A stretch of DNA of 64,000 nt from Bacteroidota bacterium (GCA_021156365.1 JAJNDK010000008.1:124001-188000); one strand, 5' to 3'; shown: positions 1 to 8,101, counted from the stretch's first letter. Program-made: numbers and translations. Notes: generated from the sequence alone by a model not told the origin.

Positions 1-202
1 TGGTCATCGTGATCGCCATTTGTTTATAGATATCCAGCGCATTCATTACGTAGCTGTACATCGCATTGTCTTTTTGCACCGAGGTTATTTCTGCGGCTGT
101 GATGCCCAGAACGGTTGCATAACCGGGCAACTTTATAGTGAAATTATTCAGCCAGATCCCCCTCTCGCTATCGGATTGAGGGATAAAAGTCATTGCTTTC
201 AT
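1..202 (-). CDS. Unknown protein, N-terminal part (cut by window edge)
   Basis: An open frame runs off the left edge. It starts at an ATG at 202 read leftwards and begins MKAMTFIPQSDSERGIWLNN, followed by a stretch rich in A, T and V residues (about 67 residues visible). From memory, this resembles a family of about 200-residue Bacteroidota proteins that begin with a FIP-S-D-x-x-x-x-WLNNF motif, have a helical N-terminal half, and sometimes carry a fibronectin-III-like C-terminus. No function is known to me. There is no signal peptide. An AAAG-rich sequence lies just upstream of the start. The C-terminal part lies outside the window, so length and integrity cannot be judged. Confidence 0.6.
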   Translation of the reverse strand, partial: MKAMTFIPQSDSERGIWLNNFTIKLPGYATVLGITAAEITSVQKDNAMYSYVMNALDIYKQMAITMT

Positions 203-559
203 TTGATCTTTATTTTGATTTTAATTCCGGGGTTCTTAAGACCTATTGCACCTGTGCACTGTCTTAAGCGAAGCCCTTGTTCACCCTGAACAAATTACCC
301 GCGCCTCTATCGTTCTTCACTTTTTTTGTATGGTGGCATTTATTTTTGTTTAATTACTTTCTTTAACGCGAAAAATAGTTCGGTGGTTTCAGTGCTCCGG
401 AGCTCAAAACAATAAGTGGCCGGGATCGGGGAATTAAGTGGTGGAAATGGATTTATATCCGGTCATACTGACTTGATAATTGGCGATCATACGAAGCACC
501 ACAACGATAAAAAATCATGCTTTACCAGTTTTTTTGGTCTTCAGACAGCTATAACATAG
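203..559. other. Intergenic stretch with no recognisable gene
   Basis: About 360 bases between the start of the truncated minus-strand gene and the minisatellite. It must hold the promoter of the leftward gene, but I see no clean TAnnTTTG element on that strand. It is AT-rich, with T-runs around 320-350. No conserved ORF or strong hairpin was found. Confidence 0.5.
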
Positions 560-865
560 TTACGTAGTAGCATCGCAGGGCAAAATAGTACTTGTGGATG
601 ATTGCACAGGACTATTGTCTCCAGGTGTAGTAGTATTGGCCGGTTCCGTAGTAGTATCGGGCAGGAGATTAGTACCCGCAGGTGACTGCGTAGCACTATT
701 GTCTCCGTATATAGTAGTATTGGACAGTTGAGTAGGAGTATCGCGCCGGAGAATAGCACTCGTGGATAATTGCGTAGTACTACTGTCCCTGTAAATAGTA
801 GTATTGGATAATTGCGTAGCAGTATTCGACGGCACAATAGTACTCATAGATGACTGCTTAGTACT
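560..865. repeat. 42-bp minisatellite (about 7 units) with an 84-bp higher-order period
   Basis: The segment is a head-to-tail array of degenerate 42-bp units. Read on the minus strand, each unit encodes 14 Thr/Ser-rich residues, for example TPTQLSNTTIYGDN and STTQLSTSAILRRD. Alternate units resemble each other more than neighbours do, giving an 84-bp (28-codon) super-period. Because the period is a multiple of three, two minus-strand frames stay open through it (560-847 and 541-837). The repeat pattern continues upstream of the only ATG (847) to about 865, which argues against that ATG being a real start. No promoter was seen for this strand. I treat it as a non-coding tandem repeat or a gene remnant. 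Confidence 0.75.
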
Positions 866-908
866 TTTGAATGGTAAAGCAGGCGAAACACATTTTACAA
901 AATTCCAT

Positions 909-916
909 TATATTTG
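909..916 (+). promoter_or_regulatory. -7 promoter element TATATTTG
   Basis: A perfect Bacteroidota TAnnTTTG box, 25 bases upstream of the ATG at 942. Confidence 0.7.
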
Positions 917-941
917 ATATGGGGAACAAACACGCAATACG

Positions 942-1430
942 ATGGGACTATTCAGCAGGAACAAAGACAACAATAAAAAGCCGGATGAGCAACAACCGGC
1001 GGTGGATGAATTTACACAACGAATGATAGATACCGCAGCTGCCTGTGTGGAGCATTTTGAGATCAGGTCCGGAGGCAAGCTGGATTATAGCGAACAAAGC
1101 CTGCATATAGTGGATTCGATATTAGATGAGGCAGCCGATCATTATGAAGACATGGAACCCGAACAGCAGAAATGGCTCGTCAGCTCCTTTGGTGCCTACA
1201 TTTTTGAAGTGGCCCGCCGGAATTACGGAGGCCGCTATTATTGGTACGATGCCGGCAACCAGCCTATCTTCGTAACAGGACAACCCAAATTCGAGATCTC
1301 CATTATTGTTTTCGACAAAGTAAAAGGCCGTATGGTAAATGGTAAGGAAGATCATATTCCTTTTTTCTTTAAAGGCTACACCGAACGGCTCGCAACTGCA
1401 AAAGAAGGCGATCGTGCTACTATTGTATAA
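942..1430 (+). CDS. Conserved hypothetical protein, 162 aa
   Basis: A cytoplasmic-looking protein with no signal peptide or membrane segment. It starts with a charged, low-complexity tail (residues 1-20), followed by a helical region and then a conserved-looking core WLVSSFGAYIFEVARRNYGG with several aromatic residues (GGRYYWYD). The overall pattern, a Gly-Ala-Tyr helix followed by a Gly-Gly-x-Tyr/Trp strand, resembles DUF3806-type domains, but that is a weak resemblance and not an assignment. It has its own TATATTTG promoter and is followed about 130 bases later by a separately promoted gene, so it is probably monocistronic. Confidence 0.7.
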   Translation: MGLFSRNKDNNKKPDEQQPAVDEFTQRMIDTAAACVEHFEIRSGGKLDYSEQSLHIVDSILDEAADHYEDMEPEQQKWLVSSFGAYIFEVARRNYGGRYYWYDAGNQPIFVTGQPKFEISIIVFDKVKGRMVNGKEDHIPFFFKGYTERLATAKEGDRATIV

Positions 1431-1537
1431 ATACGAGGCTCAGGGTATGCCCAAAGATCTTTCCGAAAAAAAACATCCGTTGATCCGGAAGAAAAAACCG
1501 TTGGTCATTATCTGTTTCACTTTATGTGGCTTTTACT

Positions 1538-1545
1538 TATATTTG
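1538..1545 (+). promoter_or_regulatory. -7 promoter element TATATTTG
   Basis: A perfect TAnnTTTG box ending 14 bases before the ATG at 1560, which implies a very short 5' leader. Confidence 0.65.
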
Positions 1546-1559
1546 ATCAATAAACCCTT

Positions 1560-2018
1560 ATGAATAAGATCCTTCTGATAGTGTTTCTCTTTGCCGGTAG
1601 CTTTTGCCTGCAGGCACAAAAAGAAAACCCGAAATACAACAAAGCCCTGGCCGACTCGATGGGAGCCGATGTATATGGCATGAAAAACTATGTGTTCGTG
1701 ATCCTGAAATCCGGGCCTGTGAAGATCAGCGACAAGGCAAAGAACGACAGTCTGTTTGCAGGACATATGGCCAACATCGAACGGCTGGCGAAAAAAGGCA
1801 TTCTCACTGTAGCCGGACCTATGGGCAAGAATGACAAAGGGTATCGCGGCATTTTTATTTTCAATGTAAAGACCGTGGAAGAAGCAGTGAAGCTATTGGA
1901 TACGGATCCTACCATTAAAGCCAAGGTGCTGGAGGCCGAGTGTTATCCCTGGTATGGTTCTGCGGCCCTGCCCCTTTACCTCCCCTATCATGATGAGGTT
2001 AAGAAAAAAGATTTTTAA
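1560..2018 (+). CDS. Secreted YCII-domain protein
   Basis: A 152-residue protein with a clear N-terminal signal peptide (MNKILLIVFLFAGSFCLQAQ, cleavage probably after AQ), so it acts outside the cytoplasm. The mature part contains YFVILKSGP-like, HMANIERLAKKGILTVAGPMG and FIFNVKTVEEAVKLLDTDP segments, typical of the YciI/YCII ferredoxin-like fold (PF03795). In that family a His and an Asp near the start and end of the domain form the putative active site; here the His of GHMANIERL and the Asp of LLDTDP fit. The reaction is unknown. It has its own promoter and a strong terminator directly after it. Confidence 0.8.
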   Translation: MNKILLIVFLFAGSFCLQAQKENPKYNKALADSMGADVYGMKNYVFVILKSGPVKISDKAKNDSLFAGHMANIERLAKKGILTVAGPMGKNDKGYRGIFIFNVKTVEEAVKLLDTDPTIKAKVLEAECYPWYGSAALPLYLPYHDEVKKKDF

Positions 2019-2040
2019 TATATACTATCTATAAAAGAGA

Positions 2041-2079
2041 AAGCCGTCCTGACGAGAATCTGTCAGGACGACTTTTTTT
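2041..2079 (+). terminator. Rho-independent terminator after the YCII gene
   Basis: A 9-bp perfect stem, CGTCCTGAC (2045-2053) pairing with GTCAGGACG (2062-2070), an 8-base loop, then a run of seven T. Confidence 0.9.
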
Positions 2080-2119
2080 ATTGGAAAAACGGACCCTGTA
2101 CTATCATCTGAAAAAATCC

Positions 2120-2127
2120 TATATTTG
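2120..2127 (+). promoter_or_regulatory. -7 promoter element TATATTTG
   Basis: A perfect TAnnTTTG box 21 bases upstream of the ATG at 2149. Confidence 0.7.
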
Positions 2128-2148
2128 ATTAACCTGTTTGTACACTGA

Positions 2149-2727
2149 ATGAAACTACTGCCTTTTGTATTGCTGCTGTGCTTTTTTACATCCTGTAAAA
2201 TGCTGCAGAAAGCCGGCTTCGAAAAGCGCAGGTATCGGAGCGGTTTCTATCATGTCTCTTCAGGCAATCATCAAAAAGGTCCGGCGGTTTCCATTGCAGG
2301 TATTAAAAAGACAGACAAGGAGCAAACACTGCAACTGCAAAACACAAAGATTTTTAATGATACTTCAGATACCCGCATTTCCGTTGCATTGAAAAGAGAG
2401 ATGTCGCAGGAGTCTGCAGCACAGAAAAAAACACAAACAGCGAAAAAAACGATTCCCTTTATTGCCGCGAAAGCTTTTCATACACTTCCGCCCGAAGCAG
2501 CGAAGGAGCAAAAGGCAAGCGCCTCCACACCCGACGTATGGTCTGGTCTGTTCAGCGGTCTCACACTGGAAGAGAGTTTATGGATGCTGGCTTTTCTCTT
2601 ACTCACCCTTCTGTTCGCTTTCCTGCTGGTCGCCTTGTTCCCGGCCATAGGAAGTACAGTGGCTCTCATACTCGGCGGTTGCCTAAGCCTGCTTACGATC
2701 ATAGGTCTCGTTCTTCTTTTCAGCTGA
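2149..2727 (+). CDS. Lipoprotein-like membrane protein, 192 aa
   Basis: It begins with a short hydrophobic segment ending in the lipobox FTSC (residues 13-16), so residue 16 is the likely lipidated Cys. Right after it comes KRRYRSGFYHVS; a basic R-R-Y-x-x-G-F-Y motif after the lipobox recurs in Bacteroidota envelope lipoproteins, where its role is unknown to me. The middle is a charged, disordered-looking linker of about 100 residues. The C-terminus holds two hydrophobic helices (about residues 145-190) resembling a small double membrane anchor. Function unknown. Confidence 0.75.
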   Translation: MKLLPFVLLLCFFTSCKMLQKAGFEKRRYRSGFYHVSSGNHQKGPAVSIAGIKKTDKEQTLQLQNTKIFNDTSDTRISVALKREMSQESAAQKKTQTAKKTIPFIAAKAFHTLPPEAAKEQKASASTPDVWSGLFSGLTLEESLWMLAFLLLTLLFAFLLVALFPAIGSTVALILGGCLSLLTIIGLVLLFS

Positions 2728-2781
2728 GATCGCCGGTCGGAAACATTTTATGAAATAATAGTGTAGTAAATAGCCAATCCC

Positions 2782-2803
2782 GTAAAAGCTTCATTGCTTT
2801 TAC
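2782..2803. terminator. Hairpin behind the lipoprotein gene
   Basis: A perfect 8-bp inverted repeat, GTAAAAGC (2782-2789) with GCTTTTAC (2796-2803), 6-base loop. There is no following T-run, so it is a weak terminator or transcript-end stabiliser at best. Confidence 0.4.
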
Positions 2804-2826
2804 CAGATCTTCCGATATAAATAAAA

Positions 2827-2848
2827 ACTGAGGTCTTAATTCCTCAGT
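2827..2848 (-). terminator. Terminator of the DUF3606 gene
   Basis: ACTGAGG (2827-2833) pairs with CCTCAGT (2842-2848); read on the minus strand the stem is followed by a T-rich tail. The stop codon of the DUF3606 gene lies inside the stem. Confidence 0.75.
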
Positions 2849-3023
2849 CTCTGCCCAGGTGTTTTTTCACTGCTGCTACCGAATTGCCAACAGTTTTCAC
2901 TGCATCGGTCAGTTCTTCCACGCTGCATGCAAGTGTCTTACACCAGTATTTTACTTCCCAGTCTTCGGATAAGCTGATCCTGCTTTGGTCCTGCGGGATC
3001 TTTTCGTTCAGATCATCTGCCAT
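2844..3023 (-). CDS. DUF3606 small protein, 59 aa
   Basis: A short gene: ATG at 3023, stop TGA at 2844-2846, product beginning MADDLNEKIPQDQSRISLSE. The pattern P-Q-D-x-S-R-I, then W-E-V-K-Y-W-C, then V-x-x-L-x-x-A-V-x-x-V-G-N-S-V-x-A-V matches the DUF3606 family (PF12244), small proteins common in proteobacteria and Bacteroidota with no known reaction. Length is normal for the family. It lies on the opposite strand to both neighbours and overlaps its own terminator hairpin. I did not find a consensus promoter in the 100 bases upstream. Confidence 0.85.
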   Translation of the reverse strand: MADDLNEKIPQDQSRISLSEDWEVKYWCKTLACSVEELTDAVKTVGNSVAAVKKHLGRD

Positions 3024-3113
3024 GAGGTTGCATTGTTAAGTATGTGAATAGCCTGCAAAATCGCTGCCAGCATGCAGAAAACAGGGTTTAGATCCGGCTT
3101 CGAAAAAATTTCT

Positions 3114-3121
3114 TATATTTA
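3114..3121 (+). promoter_or_regulatory. Near-consensus -7 element TATATTTA
   Basis: One base off TAnnTTTG and only three bases from the ATG at 3125. If used, transcription would begin at or just after the annotated start, giving a leaderless mRNA or a later start codon. Confidence 0.35.
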
Positions 3122-3124
3122 TTT

Positions 3125-4189
3125 ATGAAACTGATGATCCTGCTTCCACTTCTTTTTTCCTGCGCTTTCCTGCCGGCACAATCGCCCGTGATCACTTCCG
3201 CTGTGAATTTTCACCCCGGCGACAGTCTTTTGCTGTATCACAAACACGATGCATCTCTTGCCGGCTTTTCACCGGGGCCTTCGGGCGCCAATGTGAGCTG
3301 GGATTTTTCCGCTATGGATTTCAATCACCCTTCCGTGATTGTGGATACACTTTTCTACCTGAGCCCGGTCGGAACACCTTTTTATCCCGTTACCCTATCG
3401 GCTGATTATTCGCAGTCCAACCTCTGCCGCCTGCTGAAAACAAATCCCGTGGATGTGCGCAATGAGGACTACAGCTACTACCTTGCTTCCGCGGATTCGC
3501 TTTCCTTTATCGGACACTGGGCGGATAACTCAGGCTCGGAACAATGGGAAGATCACTGCAGTAATTTCATTAAAGAATTGTCTTTTCCTTTTTCGCACAC
3601 GGATAATTACAGCGATTCGTTCACTCGTTTCTTCAACGATATGTCCGGCAGCGACGAGCATTATATCACTGGTACCTATGCGGTGATGGCAGATGGCTAC
3701 GGCAGCCTCATCACCCCGGACGGAACAACGATACCCGATGTGCTGCGACTGCACGCCGTAGAAAGCACACGTGATTCCAATGGCCTGTTCGGCATCACCA
3801 TGTACACACGGCATATCTACCGCTGGTATACGCCTGCTTCCAAAGGCTTTATTCTGTCGCTCGAAATGGATCCGGGTAATTCAACCGTGTCACTTGCCGA
3901 TTATCAAAAACAAACGAATGAAAGTATATCCCTGCCGGAGAAAATGCAACAGAACAATGGGATCAGCATCTACCCGAATCCGAACAATGGAATTTTTACG
4001 ATACGATCCGCTACTCCGTTCTCCTGGATCGAAATACGGAATGTATTGGGCGAAGCGGTATTCCGGACAGATAGGAGTGTCTATACGCAGCAGCAGGAAT
4101 TTAATATTTCTTTTCTTCCTGCGGGTATTTATTTTATGAGAACAGGTGTGGCAGAAAAAAGTTCGCTCTCAAAATTCGTAATAGAGTAA
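3125..4189 (+). CDS. Secreted protein with T9SS type A sorting domain, 354 aa
   Basis: An N-terminal signal peptide (residues 1 to about 19, ending PAQS) is followed by a body of about 250 residues with no family I can name; it contains a WDFSAMDF stretch and is rich in aromatic and Ser/Thr residues. The last about 75 residues form a type IX secretion sorting domain: ISIYPNPNNGIFTI, then IEIRNVLGEAVFR, then LPAGIYFMRTG and a C-terminal SKFVIE. Such proteins cross the outer membrane through the T9SS and are released or attached to the surface. A monocistronic unit is likely. Confidence 0.85.
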   Translation: MKLMILLPLLFSCAFLPAQSPVITSAVNFHPGDSLLLYHKHDASLAGFSPGPSGANVSWDFSAMDFNHPSVIVDTLFYLSPVGTPFYPVTLSADYSQSNLCRLLKTNPVDVRNEDYSYYLASADSLSFIGHWADNSGSEQWEDHCSNFIKELSFPFSHTDNYSDSFTRFFNDMSGSDEHYITGTYAVMADGYGSLITPDGTTIPDVLRLHAVESTRDSNGLFGITMYTRHIYRWYTPASKGFILSLEMDPGNSTVSLADYQKQTNESISLPEKMQQNNGISIYPNPNNGIFTIRSATPFSWIEIRNVLGEAVFRTDRSVYTQQQEFNISFLPAGIYFMRTGVAEKSSLSKFVIE

Positions 4190-4273
4190 GCTCCTTATTT
4201 TCAGAACTCAGTATGCCGGGGATCCTGAGCCCATGACTGGTAATTTAATTTTTTTCTACCCGCTTTTTTTCCT

Positions 4274-4281
4274 TAAGTTTG
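4274..4281 (+). promoter_or_regulatory. -7 promoter element TAAGTTTG
   Basis: Matches TAnnTTTG about 150 bases upstream of the ATG at 4433. It would give a long untranslated leader. No closer full match was found. Confidence 0.4.
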
Positions 4282-4432
4282 TGTTAAGTACCTTCTGCCT
4301 GTCAGAAAACGGCTATGTCTTAGCTCCGGATCTCCAAAGTATTCATTTGTATGCTGCATTTTCCGGTTTAGATAACTGTTTTTGCTTTGCGGAAATTTTC
4401 AAACACACATTAAATTAACCAACACACACACC

Positions 4433-7222
4433 ATGAAAAAAATTCTACTTCTTCTTGCCGGTGCCTTTTTGCTGAATGTACCAGCTTCAGTGCAGGCGCA
4501 AACCGGTGGTCCCGATGCTTTCGGCTACACCTGGATAACAAGCCAGGCCGCAGGCGGTCCCACTTACAACTGGATCGACATCAGTGCCCGCAGCGGGGTG
4601 CAAACCGTAACAGGGCTGGCCGATGATAACTCGGCTGCCTCGATGATCAATGTAGGTTTTCCGTTTCACTATTACTGGTCGGATTATTCGCAGCTGAAGG
4701 TTGGCTCCAACGGCTGGCTGAGCTTCAACAACATCAGCAACATCGCATCCTGCTTTCCTACCATACCTGCTGCAGGCGGTGCTGCCGACAATTACCTCGC
4801 ACCCCTTATGGGTGACCTGAATTTTACAGGCGCAGGAAATACCGGACAGGTAAAATACTGGACCAACAGTGTGGATACCTTTATTATTTCCTACATCAAT
4901 GTTCCTTTCTGGACCGTTAACGCTCCGGGCTGGACCGGCGCTAATAATTTTCAGGTGATCCTGTGCAGCAGCGATAGCTCCATCACATACCAGTATGGTT
5001 CGCTTTCGGGCTTCACTCCCAATGCGGCATGTACCGACATCACGGTAGGTATCGAGAACAGCACCGGCGCTATCGGCCTGCAGGTGCATAGTGATGCCCT
5101 GCCACCAACCAATTATGCCATCCGTTTCGAAGCTCCTAATGTACCTCTTATCAGTATACAGGATCTGTTCCCAAGATGGAACAGCAATGTGAACAACAAA
5201 GGTGTTATCATCCTGAATGCGGTTCCCTATCAGCTGAACAGCAATATCCGTAATGGCGGTAATGCCGATATCACCGTAACAAGCAACCTGCAGGCAAGCA
5301 TACTGGATCAGGCATCCACTAATGTATTCAGCGCTGCGGGCACACTCCCTTCCCTGGCTGCAGGCACCGATACACTCTTTGCTTTCAGCCCGGCCTGGAC
5401 ACCTGCAGGAACCGGTTTATATACATTCGAAACCACTACCACCTGCAGCCAGGATATTAATGCGGCCAATAATACCAATCGTACGGAGATCATGGTGGTA
5501 GATGGCTGCAGCCCTTCCATGAACCTGAGCTATGTGTCAGGTACTACACCCGACGGATCGCTCAACTGGAATGGCGGTGCCAACGACGATGGAGCTGCGG
5601 TATATTTTGCACCACCTGTGTATCCTTACACCGTTACAACACTGCAATACTATATTTCCTCTAATGCAGGCAATGGTTTTACAGCACAGATATTTGCCGA
5701 TGATGGCCCTAACGGAACAGCAGGCACCCTCTTGTTCAACACCACCGTTGCTTCAGGATCTATAGTAAGCGCGAACTGGAATACCGTAGCGGTGAACCCC
5801 GGTGTTACACTCAACAGCGGAGGTTTTTATGTAGTCTGGCTCCAGAGCGGTACAACTATTTTTCTCGGCACACAAAGCGCCGGACCTCATTCACACCAGA
5901 ATTTTGAGATCCTGGACGGAGCCTGGGCAAGCTATCGTGAAGACAATATCGAAGAGCTCTGTATCCGCGCTTCGATCACTAATTACAGCACAGCACCACT
6001 TGCATCGTTCAGCACAGCCTTCACTTCTTCTCTCACATACGATTTCAGCAATACCAGTACCGGAGTTGTGGTTACTTCCGCGTGGGATTTCGGCGACGGC
6101 ATTACCAGCACCCTGCAGGATCCTACACATACCTATGCCACAGAAGGAACCTATAATGTTTGCCTGATCACAGCTTCACACTGCGGACACGCCGATACCA
6201 TCTGCCAATCGGTAGCAGTATGCGCAGCACCGGTGATAGATGGACAACCTCTTGCCGCTACTGTATGTGAAGGAACAGACACTGTGTTCAGTGTGAACGC
6301 TAATGGTACAGGGATTAGCTACCAGTGGCAGGAAGACCAGGGCTCGGGCTTTACGGATCTTGTCAATACATCGGTTTACAACGGAGTGAACACGCTTCTT
6401 TTAAACATTACAGGAGCCACCACAGGCATGAGCGGATATCAGTACCGTTGCATTGTTACCGGTACATGCGGAGCCGATACATCCGATGCGGCCGCTATGG
6501 TGGTAAATGCACTCACAGCTGCCAGCTTCACTCCTGTCAGTCCGGTATGTAATTATACTCCTGCATTTGCACTCAGCGGCGGAGCACCTGCAGGCGGAAC
6601 CTATTCGGGAACAGGAGTAAGCGCAGGTAACTTCGATCCTGCAACAGCCGGAGCAGGTATGTATCTCATTACCTATACATTTGTGGATGCCAACATGTGT
6701 ACCGATACTGCCGCCACTTTCCTTACCGTGCATCCATCGCCGGTAGTAACACTGGATCCCTTTGCCAATGTATGTGTGAACGATCCTGCTATGACCTTAT
6801 CCGGAGGCACACCTGCCGGCGGAACATACTCGGGTACAGGAGTGAGCTCCGGTACATTCGATCCGGCACTTGCAGGCACCGGCACTTACGCTATCTCCTA
6901 TATATTCACCGACACCACCACCTGCCAGGACACAGCTATTCAAAGCCTCACGGTGGATGCCTGTGTAGGCATAACAGAGCTTTCATCCGTTGCGGGCTTC
7001 AGCCTGTATCCGAACCCTGCCACGGGAAGTGTGACGATCAGTACCACAGCTACCGATGCCACCTTGTATATCTATGATGCCCTTGGCAAACAGCTGCGCA
7101 TGGAAAAACTGGACAGTAGCACACATATCCTTTCTCTCCGTGAACTGAATGCAGGTATTTACACCTTCCGCCTGCAAAGCAAAGATGGCAACACCTTACG
7201 TAAACTGGTGATAGAGCAGTAA
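4433..7222 (+). CDS. Large T9SS-secreted adhesin-like protein, 929 aa
   Basis: The frame is open upstream to 4382, but the signal peptide starts at the ATG at 4433 (MKKILLLLAGAFLLNVPASV, then QAQ), so that start is chosen. The order of parts is: a nidogen-like N-terminal beta domain (about residues 20-240, with FPFHYYW, VGSNGWLSF and APLMGDLNF); two further beta domains; a PKD domain (about 530-600, WDFGDG and PTHTYATEGTYNVCL); an Ig-like domain (YQWQEDQGSGF, YQYRCIVTGTCG); two tandem about 70-residue repeats, each with GGTYSGTGVS; and a C-terminal type A sorting domain (FSLYPNPATGSVTI, LNAGIYTFRL, KLVIEQ). It is probably a surface or matrix protein in adhesion. A strong terminator follows. 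Confidence 0.9.
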   Translation: MKKILLLLAGAFLLNVPASVQAQTGGPDAFGYTWITSQAAGGPTYNWIDISARSGVQTVTGLADDNSAASMINVGFPFHYYWSDYSQLKVGSNGWLSFNNISNIASCFPTIPAAGGAADNYLAPLMGDLNFTGAGNTGQVKYWTNSVDTFIISYINVPFWTVNAPGWTGANNFQVILCSSDSSITYQYGSLSGFTPNAACTDITVGIENSTGAIGLQVHSDALPPTNYAIRFEAPNVPLISIQDLFPRWNSNVNNKGVIILNAVPYQLNSNIRNGGNADITVTSNLQASILDQASTNVFSAAGTLPSLAAGTDTLFAFSPAWTPAGTGLYTFETTTTCSQDINAANNTNRTEIMVVDGCSPSMNLSYVSGTTPDGSLNWNGGANDDGAAVYFAPPVYPYTVTTLQYYISSNAGNGFTAQIFADDGPNGTAGTLLFNTTVASGSIVSANWNTVAVNPGVTLNSGGFYVVWLQSGTTIFLGTQSAGPHSHQNFEILDGAWASYREDNIEELCIRASITNYSTAPLASFSTAFTSSLTYDFSNTSTGVVVTSAWDFGDGITSTLQDPTHTYATEGTYNVCLITASHCGHADTICQSVAVCAAPVIDGQPLAATVCEGTDTVFSVNANGTGISYQWQEDQGSGFTDLVNTSVYNGVNTLLLNITGATTGMSGYQYRCIVTGTCGADTSDAAAMVVNALTAASFTPVSPVCNYTPAFALSGGAPAGGTYSGTGVSAGNFDPATAGAGMYLITYTFVDANMCTDTAATFLTVHPSPVVTLDPFANVCVNDPAMTLSGGTPAGGTYSGTGVSSGTFDPALAGTGTYAISYIFTDTTTCQDTAIQSLTVDACVGITELSSVAGFSLYPNPATGSVTISTTATDATLYIYDALGKQLRMEKLDSSTHILSLRELNAGIYTFRLQSKDGNTLRKLVIEQ

Positions 7223-7241
7223 GATAAAAAGCATATAAACG

Positions 7242-7275
7242 AAAGCCGGTTCGCCTGAGGTGGACCGGCTTTTTT
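7242..7275 (+). terminator. Rho-independent terminator after the adhesin gene
   Basis: AAAGCCGGT (7242-7250) pairs with ACCGGCTTT (7264-7272), followed by T's. Confidence 0.9.
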
Positions 7276-7285
7276 ATTTACTTCT

Positions 7286-7314
7286 GCTTCGCAGGATTTG
7301 CAATCCTGCGAAGC
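7286..7314. repeat. REP-type hairpin upstream of the RAYT gene
   Basis: A perfect 13-bp inverted repeat GCTTCGCAGGATT (7286-7298) / AATCCTGCGAAGC (7302-7314) with a TGC loop. The same GCAGGATT core recurs at 8077-8101 and 8147-8169 on the other side of the transposase gene, which marks it as part of a REP family and not a terminator. Confidence 0.85.
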
Positions 7315-7362
7315 GAAAAAACAAAACAAGAGACTTGTACGATTTTAAATAAAATTTTACAT

Positions 7363-7941
7363 TTGATTATCAAAGAAGGTGTTAAACATACTATCAAATC
7401 AAACAGCTCTTACTTCCTGACATTAACGGTAGTTAACTGGATCGACGTGTTCAGCAGGAAAAATCACCGGGACGCTATAATTGATTCATTACGCTATTGT
7501 ATACAAAATAAAGGCTTAAATGTTTTCGCCTTTTGCTTAATGACCAATCACCTTCATATGATCGTAAATTGTAACGAGCCTTTCCTGTTAAAAGATACTA
7601 TCCGGGATTTTAAGAAATTTACGTCCAAGAAGATCCTTGAACAAATAGAAACAGAGCCGGAGAGCAGAAGGGAATGGCTGATCAGCATTTTCGGAAGCAA
7701 AGCTCATAATAGTCGCAAACATACAGATTATAAATTTTGGGAAGCCGGGAATCATGCAATCGAGCTATACAGTGAACCATTTGTTTGGGAGAAGATCCAT
7801 TACATTCATCAAAATCCGGTGAAAGCAGGTTTTGTAGCGAAGGCCGAAGAATGGATCTATTCATCCGCCTCCAATTACCAGGATTTGCCATCCATACTAA
7901 CTGAAGTAGAGTGTTTACCACAAAGGCTGATCACGTATTAA
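7363..7941 (+). CDS. REP-associated tyrosine transposase (RAYT, Y1_Tnp family)
   Basis: 192 residues of the IS200-like Y1 transposase superfamily (PF01797). It has YFLTLTVVNW (first strand), the HUH metal site TNHLHMIV (about residues 62-69), and the RAYT signature HYIHQNPVKAGFV near residue 148, whose Tyr residues include the expected nucleophile. Proteins of this family cut and join single-stranded REP hairpins. No in-frame ATG precedes the conserved domain; the only plausible start is TTG at 7363, which overlaps a TACATTTG box (7358-7365). Translation may therefore be weak, or the gene may have lost its original start. REP hairpins lie on both sides. Confidence 0.9.
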   Translation: MIIKEGVKHTIKSNSSYFLTLTVVNWIDVFSRKNHRDAIIDSLRYCIQNKGLNVFAFCLMTNHLHMIVNCNEPFLLKDTIRDFKKFTSKKILEQIETEPESRREWLISIFGSKAHNSRKHTDYKFWEAGNHAIELYSEPFVWEKIHYIHQNPVKAGFVAKAEEWIYSSASNYQDLPSILTEVECLPQRLITY

Positions 7942-7968
7942 TACCGCTTCACAGTCCCTATGCGGAAT

Positions 7969-8029
7969 GTAATCCTGCGAAATAAACGAAAAAGTCTGGA
8001 TTTTAAAACCACACAACCTGCATTTTCCG
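7969..8029. repeat. 61-bp direct repeat, copy A (with a decayed REP)
   Basis: Matches copy B at 8089-8149 at 57 of 61 positions by eye, at an offset of exactly 120 bases. It begins with the right arm of a REP hairpin (AATCCTGCGAA), but the left arm just before it has decayed, so the hairpin no longer forms. Confidence 0.85.
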
Positions 8030-8048
8030 AAAGAATTACTTTTTTTGT

Positions 8049-8056
8049 TATATTTG
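8049..8056 (+). promoter_or_regulatory. -7 promoter element TATATTTG for the HD-hydrolase gene
   Basis: A perfect TAnnTTTG box 137 bases upstream of the ATG at 8194, lying between repeat copies A and B. If used, the leader RNA would contain both downstream REP hairpins. Confidence 0.55.
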
Positions 8057-8076
8057 AAATGAACTGACTGTGCGGC

Positions 8077-8101
8077 TTCGCAGGATTTGTAATCCTGCGA
8101 A
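8077..8101. repeat. REP-type hairpin, downstream copy 1
   Basis: TTCGCAGGATT (8077-8087) pairs with AATCCTGCGAA (8091-8101), TGT loop. Same core as the hairpin at 7286-7314. Confidence 0.85.

Noticed and set aside
541-847. Two overlapping minus-strand ORFs of about 95 codons as a real gene
   Set aside because: Both are open because the 42-bp repeat is a multiple of three; the repeat goes on upstream of the ATG and no promoter was seen. Treated as a minisatellite.
560-865. CRISPR array
   Set aside because: Units are head-to-tail with no unique spacers and are not identical; no cas genes are nearby.
4233-4418. 61-codon ORF upstream of the large adhesin
   Set aside because: It is a low-complexity Phe/Leu/Cys stretch in a leader region with a promoter-like box in it; no start signal or homology.
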